This document shows, piece by piece, positions 5,426 to 9,588 of a stretch of 9,588 nucleotides of DNA. A program made the position numbers and the translations under genes. Source of the stretch: an uncultured Ruminococcus sp. (GTDB lineage: Bacteria; Bacillota; Clostridia; Oscillospirales; Acutalibacteraceae); the NCBI GenBank assembly GCA_902762335.1, contig CACWNZ010000028.1:1-9588 (forward strand). The letters run 5' to 3'. Under the pieces are notes generated by a model. The model searched no databases and was not told the DNA's origin. It was given only the letters and a program-made list of their open reading frames with translations. The stretch's first letter is position 1; the number at the start of each line of letters is the position of its first letter.

Positions 5426-6199
5426 CTATATTCTTTTCAGCAGCTCTATAAAAAGTCTGCCCTTTTTGCTCGTACCCTTAAGCTCTCCTACCTCGGTCTT
5501 TCCCTTGCCCCGCATTGAGAGCTTATCGCCCGTTTTCAGCTCAAAAGAAGGGTCTGTCTGTTCCTTCCAATTAACAAAGACCTGCCCCTTTTTTATCTGT
5601 TCGGCAGCCTTCGTCCGCGACAGTGAAAACGCCTCCGCCGCTATGCAGTCGAGTCTCATTGAGCTTACGTTGACCTCTTTTCTTTCATATTCAGGCTCGC
5701 AGAGCTCTGCACGGTCAGATACCGTCAGCACTGCGCTGTACCGGCTTATCTTATCGAGGGTGAGAAGTATATGCTCCGATACCGACCTGTGGCAGAAGAA
5801 CTGCGGGGCGTTCCCGTTGGGCAGAATGTCACCGATCATCTCGCGCTTAATTCCCAGACCCATGAGAGCGCCCAATACGTCCCTGTGAGAGAGGACAGCG
5901 CTTTTGTCCGTCGCCCTTGCCGTGATAAGCACTATGGGCGGCTCGACCTCCTCGCAGTATTCGTTTGCCCTTAAGCGCGCAAGACATCTCTCGGCGCCGT
6001 CATAGCCTCCGACAAAGTCTATCATGCCGCCGAACTCCCTGACTCCGGCGGCAAGTGAGATCTGCGCGGGGTCAAGAAACGCCGAATATACCGTCGTATA
6101 GCTCCTCTCCGAGCTGCTGAGCAGGTCGGAGAGCCTGCGCAGAAGTAATTTCTCGTCCTTATCAGAGGTGTATCTGTCAGTGAAGTCCGTTTTGCTCAT
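5426..6199 (-). CDS. ylmH: YlmH-type S4 domain RNA-binding protein
   Basis: A 257-residue protein, the same length as Bacillus subtilis YlmH. The N-terminal part carries the family segments DEKLLLRRLSDL (15-26), SAFLDPAQ (39-46) and LSHRDVLGALMGLGIKREMIGDI (103-125). The C-terminal part is an S4 RNA-binding domain (about 181-240: MRLDCIAAEAFSLSRTKAAEQIKKGQVFVNW). YlmH has been linked to ribosome-associated quality control of stalled large subunits and is often found near sepF and divIVA; none of those division genes is visible here. The ATG follows the nudix stop by 7 nt, and AAGGAG touches the ATG with no spacer, which is unusual. The N-terminus nevertheless aligns with the family and no better in-frame start exists, so coupling to the upstream gene is likely. 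A terminator follows the stop. Confidence 0.92.
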   Translation of the reverse strand: MSKTDFTDRYTSDKDEKLLLRRLSDLLSSSERSYTTVYSAFLDPAQISLAAGVREFGGMIDFVGGYDGAERCLARLRANEYCEEVEPPIVLITARATDKSAVLSHRDVLGALMGLGIKREMIGDILPNGNAPQFFCHRSVSEHILLTLDKISRYSAVLTVSDRAELCEPEYERKEVNVSSMRLDCIAAEAFSLSRTKAAEQIKKGQVFVNWKEQTDPSFELKTGDKLSMRGKGKTEVGELKGTSKKGRLFIELLKRI

Positions 6200-6206
6200 C
6201 TCCTTA

Positions 6207-6704
6207 TCATATTACGCCCTGCTTTTTCAGAAAATCCTCAAGAAATCTTTTCGCAAGGCTCCCGGGCTTGATATATTTCAGCGCGTCCTCATAAGAAAAC
6301 CACTGCGCCCTGTCGACTTCTTTGTTGTTTACTCCCGAAAGGTCGGTAGTTTTTACCTCGCAGGCAAAGTTCATCATAAGGGTGTTGCTCTTTGCAAAAT
6401 ATTCGCTCCTGTTAAAGCTCAGATACTCCGCCTCAAGCCCTGTTTCCTCTCTTACCTCTCTTGCGGCGGCTTCCTCGGCGCATTCGCCCTTGTTTATATA
6501 GCCCGCCACAAGGATATTATCCGTTCTGCCGTACTGCTGTATAAGCAGTATTTTTCTTTCACGCGGCTCATGTACGACCATGCTCACCGCGCAGGAGAAG
6601 ATAGGAAAACGAAAGCAGCCGCATTTTTTGCAGTACGGTATCATGCCCTCGCCCTCAAGATATTTTTCCTCAAGCTCCTCCGAGCATTCATAGCAGTATT
6701 TCAT
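6207..6704 (-). CDS. Zinc-ribbon NUDIX hydrolase (NudC-like core)
   Basis: A 165-residue protein with an N-terminal zinc ribbon (Cys4-x2-Cys7 and Cys25-x2-Cys28) followed by a NUDIX domain. The NUDIX box is complete and canonical (residues 68-90, GYINKGE then REVREETGL, matching GX5EX7REUXEEXGU), so Mg-dependent cleavage of a nucleoside diphosphate linked to another group is expected. The zinc ribbon next to the fold resembles NADH pyrophosphatase/RNA de-NADding enzymes, but the N-terminal domain of full-length NudC is absent and I do not see its SQPWPFPxS motif after the NUDIX box. The substrate is therefore open. ATG 6704 was chosen because GGGAG lies 6-7 nt upstream; a start 10 codons earlier would lie inside the terminator hairpin. 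It is paired with ylmH, 7 nt downstream. Confidence 0.9.
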   Translation of the reverse strand: MKYCYECSEELEEKYLEGEGMIPYCKKCGCFRFPIFSCAVSMVVHEPRERKILLIQQYGRTDNILVAGYINKGECAEEAAAREVREETGLEAEYLSFNRSEYFAKSNTLMMNFACEVKTTDLSGVNNKEVDRAQWFSYEDALKYIKPGSLAKRFLEDFLKKQGVI

Positions 6705-6716
6705 ATTATTCTCCCG

Positions 6717-6756
6717 AAAAAACGGCTGCCGCATCTTATAAAGCGTGCGGCAGCCG
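6717..6756 (-). terminator. Intrinsic terminator after ridA
   Basis: A perfect 11-bp GC-rich stem on the minus strand (6756-6746 with 6733-6723, arms CGGCTGCCGCA/TGCGGCAGCCG) is followed by six T (6722-6717). It lies 14 nt after the ridA stop and ends 12 nt before the nudix ATG, again leaving no space for a promoter downstream. Confidence 0.88.
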
Positions 6757-6770
6757 ATAATGACCGTTTA

Positions 6771-7145
6771 TTATGCCTCAGCTATGACCTCTACCTCGCA
6801 GAGGACATTCTTCGGCAGTGTCTTTACCGCAACGCAGGAGCGCGCGGGCTTGCCTGTAAAGTATCTTCCGTAGATCTCGTTGAACGCAGCAAAGTCGTTC
6901 ATGTCCGCAAGGAAGCAAACCGTTTTTACCGCCTTGTCGAGCGACGTGCCTGCCGCCTCAAGAAGGTTTTTCAGATTCTGCATTACCTGCTCGGTCTGAC
7001 CCTCTATAGTGTCAGCCTCTACCTTGCCGCTTGCGGGTACGATAGCTATCTGTCCCGAGGTGAATACAAGACCGCCGGTCTTTATCGCCTGTGAATACGG
7101 TCCAATCGCATCGGGCGCGTTCTTTGTGTAAATTACCTCTGCCAT
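6771..7145 (-). CDS. ridA: RidA family enamine/imine deaminase
   Basis: A 124-residue Rid-family protein of typical length that forms trimers with active sites between subunits. It hydrolyses 2-aminoacrylate and 2-aminocrotonate, the reactive products of PLP-dependent serine/threonine dehydratases, to keto acid and ammonia. Visible signatures: GPYSQAI (15-21), LVFTSGQI (26-33), the helix EQVMQNLKNLLEAAG (52-66), KTVCFLADMNDFAAFNEIY (74-92), and the C-terminal PARSCVAVKTLPKNVLCEVEVIA, which contains the active-site Arg102 and Glu117. Arg at this position is the hallmark of the active RidA subgroup rather than inactive Rid paralogues. AAAGGAAG lies about 8 nt before the ATG. The gene starts 28 nt after ilvA with no terminator between, so the enzyme and its detoxifier are co-expressed. 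Confidence 0.95.
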   Translation of the reverse strand: MAEVIYTKNAPDAIGPYSQAIKTGGLVFTSGQIAIVPASGKVEADTIEGQTEQVMQNLKNLLEAAGTSLDKAVKTVCFLADMNDFAAFNEIYGRYFTGKPARSCVAVKTLPKNVLCEVEVIAEA

Positions 7146-7173
7146 GTCAAAAACTTCCTTTCAGATTGATTTA

Positions 7174-8370
7174 TCAGTTCACGGTCCTGTAGCCGTGCTT
7201 GAGCAGCTCGTCCTTGATCTTCTGTATGTGCTCGTGATTTCTCGTTTCGAGCGAGAGCCTCAGATAGCAGGAATTTATATCGGTGTTGAGGTCCGCTCTG
7301 TCGTGGCTTACCGCAACGACGTTCGCGCCGAGCTTTGAAATTATCTTCGCTACCGACTGCAGCTCGCCGGGCTTGTCGGTGAGCGCAATGGTGAACTCGG
7401 CAAGTCTGCCCGTCTTCTGCAGACCTCTGTCGATAACTCTTGACAGGATAGTAACGTCGATGTTGCCGCCCGAAACAAGGCAGCATACCTTCTTGCCCTT
7501 TATCGGGAACTTGTCAAACAGAGCCGCCGCTACCGAAACCGCGCCTGCGCCCTCTGAGATGACCTTCTGCTTCTCTATGAGAGAAAGGATAGCCGTGGCA
7601 AGCTCGTCATCGGTGACCGTCATTATCTCGTCAACGTATTTGCTGCAAAGCTCAAAGGTCAGCTCGCCGGGTGTCTTTACCGCGATACCGTCCGCAAAGG
7701 TGTTCACGCTGTCGAGAGTCTCTATCTTCTTGTGAGCCATAGAGAGATACATCGAGGGCGCGCCTGCCGACTGAACGCCGTATACCTTCACGCTGGGATT
7801 GAGCGACTTTATGGCGTAAGCAACGCCGCTGATAAGTCCGCCGCCGCCTATGGGAACGATGACCGCGTCTACGTCGGGCAGCTGCTCGAGTATCTCAAGA
7901 CCGATAGTGCCCTGACCCGCTATGACGAGCTCATCGTCAAAGGGGTGGATAAACGTAGCGCCCGTCTGAGCCTGAAGCTCTACCGCCTTATCATGAGCGT
8001 CATCGTAGGTGCCTTCTACAAGACAGACCTCTGCGCCGTAGCTCTTGGTTGCCTCTACCTTTGATATAGGCGCGCTGTCGGGCATACAGATAAGCGACTT
8101 TATGCCGTATTTCTGCGCCGCTCTTGCAACGCCCTGAGCGTGGTTGCCCGCAGAGCAGGCGATAACTCCCTTTGCCCTGTCCTCGTCGCTGAGCTGAGAG
8201 ATCTTATAATATGCGCCCCTTGCCTTGAATGCGCCCGTCACCTGAAGATTCTCGGTCTTGAGGTAAAGCTCGCAGTCCGCCGAAAGATTTGAAGCCTTGA
8301 TCATGTCCGTGGGTCTTATGGCCTCCTTGAGAACATAAGAGGCATGGTAGATCTTGTCGAGTGTAAGCAT
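7174..8370 (-). CDS. ilvA: Threonine ammonia-lyase (threonine dehydratase)
   Basis: A 398-residue PLP enzyme of fold type II that converts threonine to 2-oxobutyrate and ammonia (and serine to pyruvate), the first step towards isoleucine or a catabolic route. The PLP lysine is Lys49 in TGAFKARGA. SAGNHAQGVA (73-82) contacts the substrate, the phosphate-binding glycine loop is GGGGLISG (175-182), and SGGNID (300-305) lies near the cofactor ring. A single C-terminal ACT-like domain (about 325-395, FTIALTDKPGELQSVAKII) indicates an about 400-residue form rather than the 500-residue biosynthetic enzyme with two ACT-like regions. Biosynthetic and catabolic use cannot be separated from this sequence. 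GGGG lies 8 nt before the ATG, and a good promoter sits about 60 nt upstream. It is the first gene of the ilvA-ridA unit and is divergent from fba. Confidence 0.95.
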   Translation of the reverse strand: MLTLDKIYHASYVLKEAIRPTDMIKASNLSADCELYLKTENLQVTGAFKARGAYYKISQLSDEDRAKGVIACSAGNHAQGVARAAQKYGIKSLICMPDSAPISKVEATKSYGAEVCLVEGTYDDAHDKAVELQAQTGATFIHPFDDELVIAGQGTIGLEILEQLPDVDAVIVPIGGGGLISGVAYAIKSLNPSVKVYGVQSAGAPSMYLSMAHKKIETLDSVNTFADGIAVKTPGELTFELCSKYVDEIMTVTDDELATAILSLIEKQKVISEGAGAVSVAAALFDKFPIKGKKVCCLVSGGNIDVTILSRVIDRGLQKTGRLAEFTIALTDKPGELQSVAKIISKLGANVVAVSHDRADLNTDINSCYLRLSLETRNHEHIQKIKDELLKHGYRTVN

Positions 8371-8429
8371 TTGTATATCCCCTTTTTTCTTGATTATCCT
8401 GAAAAATAATAATGCGTCTACATCTATAT

Positions 8430-8458
8430 AAAATACCGCTTTTTGTCGTAAAAGTCAA
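8430..8458 (-). promoter_or_regulatory. SigA-type promoter of ilvA-ridA
   Basis: On the minus strand TTGACT (8458-8453) and TATTTT (8435-8430) are 17 nt apart. The leader would be about 50 nt. No T-box or other amino-acid attenuator is visible in that short leader. Confidence 0.72.
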
Positions 8459-8482
8459 GATTATATGATAAGTTCGGCGCAG

Positions 8483-8539
8483 GAAAATGCGGTTTGCGGC
8501 AGTAATAACGAAAAAATCGGAAAAAAATATCGCATTTTC
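8483..8539. repeat. Inverted repeat between divergent ilvA and fba
   Basis: GAAAATGCG (8483-8491) and CGCATTTTC (8531-8539) are perfect inverted arms 39 nt apart, extendable outward with a one-base bulge. The pair lies between the two divergent promoters. It could be paired binding sites for a regulator or may be chance in AT-rich DNA. Confidence 0.4.
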
Positions 8540-8552
8540 TGAAAAAAGAGGC

Positions 8553-8581
8553 TTTATATTTGCTGACGTTTATTGTATAAT
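8553..8581 (+). promoter_or_regulatory. Probable promoter of fba
   Basis: A perfect TATAAT (8576-8581) is preceded at 17 nt by a poor -35 box, TTTATA (8553-8558). The AT-rich stretch upstream with A-tracts may compensate as an UP-like element. The leader would be about 62 nt. Confidence 0.62.
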
Positions 8582-8591
8582 ATTATCGAGG

Positions 8592-8620
8592 GTATGCGTG
8601 ACCCATGCGGCAGCGCATAC
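8592..8620 (+). other. Hairpin in the fba leader
   Basis: GTATGCG (8592-8598) pairs with CGCATAC (8614-8620) around a 15-nt loop, 16 nt before the ribosome binding site and only a few nucleotides from the predicted transcript start. No T-tract follows, so it is not a terminator. A 5' stabilising stem or a regulatory site is possible. Confidence 0.5.
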
Positions 8621-8650
8621 GTAAAATAAAAATTTGGAGCGTGATTTACA

Positions 8651-9517
8651 ATGGCATTGGTAAATGCGGCAGAAATGCTGAAAAAGGCAAAGGCAGGTCA
8701 TTATGCGGTAGGACAGTTCAACATCAACAATCTTGAGTGGACTAAGGCTATCCTTCTTACGGCGCAGGAGCTCAATTCTCCCGTTATCCTCGGCGTATCC
8801 GAGGGCGCAGGCAAGTACATGACGGGCTTCAAGACGGTAGCCGCTATGGTAAAGGCAATGGACGAGTCTCTCGGCATCACCGTTCCCGTAGCTCTTCATC
8901 TTGACCACGGCACCTACGAGGGCTGCTACAAGTGCATTAAGGCAGGCTTCACCTCTATCATGTTCGACGGCTCACACTATCCCTTTGAGGAGAATCTTGC
9001 AAAGTCGCAGGAACTCGTAAACGTAGCTCATCAGCTCGGTCTTTCCATCGAGTGCGAGGTAGGCTCTATCGGCGGTGAAGAGGACGGCGTCGTAGGCATG
9101 GGCGAGTGCGCAGATCCCGACGAGTGCAAGACCATAGCCGATCTCGGCGTAGATATGCTTGCTGCAGGCATAGGCAATATCCACGGCAAATATCCCGAGA
9201 ATTGGAAGGGACTCAGCTTCGAGACACTCGACGCTATCCAGGCAAAGACGGGCGAAATGCCTCTCGTTCTCCACGGCGGCACGGGCATTCCCGCAGACAT
9301 GATAAAGAAGGCTATCTCACTCGGCGTTTCCAAGATCAACGTAAACACGGAGTGCCAGCTTTCCTTCCAGGAGGCAACGAGAAAGTACGTAGAAGAGGGC
9401 AAGGATCTTCAGGGCAAGGGCTTCGACCCCAGAAAGCTTCTCGCTCCCGGATTTGAGGCTATCAAGGCTACCGTCAAGGAGAAGATGGAGCTCTTCGGAT
9501 CGGTCGGCAAGGCCTGA
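8651..9517 (+). CDS. fba: Class II fructose-1,6-bisphosphate aldolase
   Basis: A 288-residue TIM-barrel, zinc-dependent aldolase of glycolysis and gluconeogenesis (fructose 1,6-bisphosphate to dihydroxyacetone phosphate and glyceraldehyde 3-phosphate). Signature 1 is VALHLDHGTYEGCYKCI (80-96), with the catalytic Asp85 and zinc ligand His86. IECEVGSIGGEEDG (133-146), GNIHGKY (175-181, zinc His178), LVLHGGTGIP (205-214, zinc His208) and INVNTE (229-234, phosphate binding) complete the active site. The length matches the short class IIA form of Firmicutes, about 285 residues. Tagatose-bisphosphate aldolases (GatY/KbaY) share these motifs, but the context has no galactitol or tagatose genes. GGAG is 11 nt before the ATG, a longer spacing than usual. 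It is a single-gene unit with its own promoter and a terminator stem after the stop. Confidence 0.95.
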   Translation: MALVNAAEMLKKAKAGHYAVGQFNINNLEWTKAILLTAQELNSPVILGVSEGAGKYMTGFKTVAAMVKAMDESLGITVPVALHLDHGTYEGCYKCIKAGFTSIMFDGSHYPFEENLAKSQELVNVAHQLGLSIECEVGSIGGEEDGVVGMGECADPDECKTIADLGVDMLAAGIGNIHGKYPENWKGLSFETLDAIQAKTGEMPLVLHGGTGIPADMIKKAISLGVSKINVNTECQLSFQEATRKYVEEGKDLQGKGFDPRKLLAPGFEAIKATVKEKMELFGSVGKA

Positions 9518-9550
9518 TCTCATAACAGCGATACCGATAACGCAATGCGG

Positions 9551-9588
9551 CGGAGAGCAGCTAAGGAAATATCCCGGGCTGCTCTCCG
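9551..9588 (+). terminator. Terminator stem after fba, cut by the window end
   Basis: A perfect 11-bp stem, CGGAGAGCAGC (9551-9561) with GCTGCTCTCCG (9578-9588), starts 33 nt after the fba stop. The window ends at the last stem base, so the expected T-tract cannot be seen. Confidence 0.7.

Noticed and set aside
5352..5888. 178-codon plus-strand open frame
   Set aside because: It is antisense to ylmH, whose family motifs and S4 domain are clear.
6705..6734. Ten-codon N-terminal extension of the NUDIX protein
   Set aside because: The earlier ATG lies within the ridA terminator hairpin and has no ribosome binding site; GGGAG precedes ATG 6704 at the right distance.
6168..7094. 308-codon plus-strand open frame
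   Set aside because: It lies opposite nudix and ridA, both recognisable families, and crosses a terminator hairpin. There is no ribosome binding site or recognisable domain.

Overview
The window looks like a chromosomal segment of a spore-forming Gram-positive member of the Clostridia, most likely an Oscillospiraceae/Ruminococcus-type gut bacterium. The grounds are near-consensus SigA promoters, strong AGGAGG-type ribosome binding sites, short intergenic spacers with intrinsic terminators, a 58-residue ribosomal protein S21, a YlmH-type S4 protein and both subunits of dipicolinate synthase, an enzyme tied to endospore formation. Genus assignment is an inference from protein style, not from a marker gene. 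No insertion sequence, phage gene, CRISPR array, tRNA or rRNA gene was found.

Layout. Positions 1-1239 run on the minus strand: rpsU (S21) with its own promoter and a long terminator, then yqeG (HAD phosphatase) with a promoter abutting that terminator, then a DUF6572-type gene that overlaps the end of yqeG and leaves the window. Positions 1240-1600 have no gene. They hold an isolated GC-rich, strongly self-complementary block (1285-1391) in AT-rich DNA, an AT-rich inverted repeat, and a clear promoter for the next gene. Positions 1601-3844 (plus strand) encode an unfamiliar 747-residue protein: an N-terminal four-cysteine zinc ribbon, a long Ala/Glu/Arg coiled coil, a Pro/Gln-rich region built from four families of in-phase DNA repeats, one membrane segment and a small C-terminal domain.

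Positions 3898-8458 form a minus-strand series read as ilvA - ridA - nudix - ylmH - dpaA - dpaB. ilvA has a good promoter. ilvA-ridA, nudix-ylmH and dpaA-dpaB are tightly spaced pairs. Each pair is separated from the next by a terminator-like hairpin that ends almost at the ribosome binding site of the next gene, which leaves no room for a promoter after the hairpin. ilvA-ridA makes biochemical sense: RidA removes the reactive enamine/imine released by threonine/serine dehydratases. dpaAB makes dipicolinic acid for the spore core.

Positions 8459-9588 (plus strand) hold a divergent intergenic region with an inverted repeat, then fba (class II fructose-bisphosphate aldolase) with its promoter, a leader hairpin and the stem of a terminator cut by the window end.

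Most genes are ordinary housekeeping or sporulation genes. The two items that known families do not explain are the structured block at 1285-1391 and the zinc-ribbon/coiled-coil/repeat membrane protein beside it.
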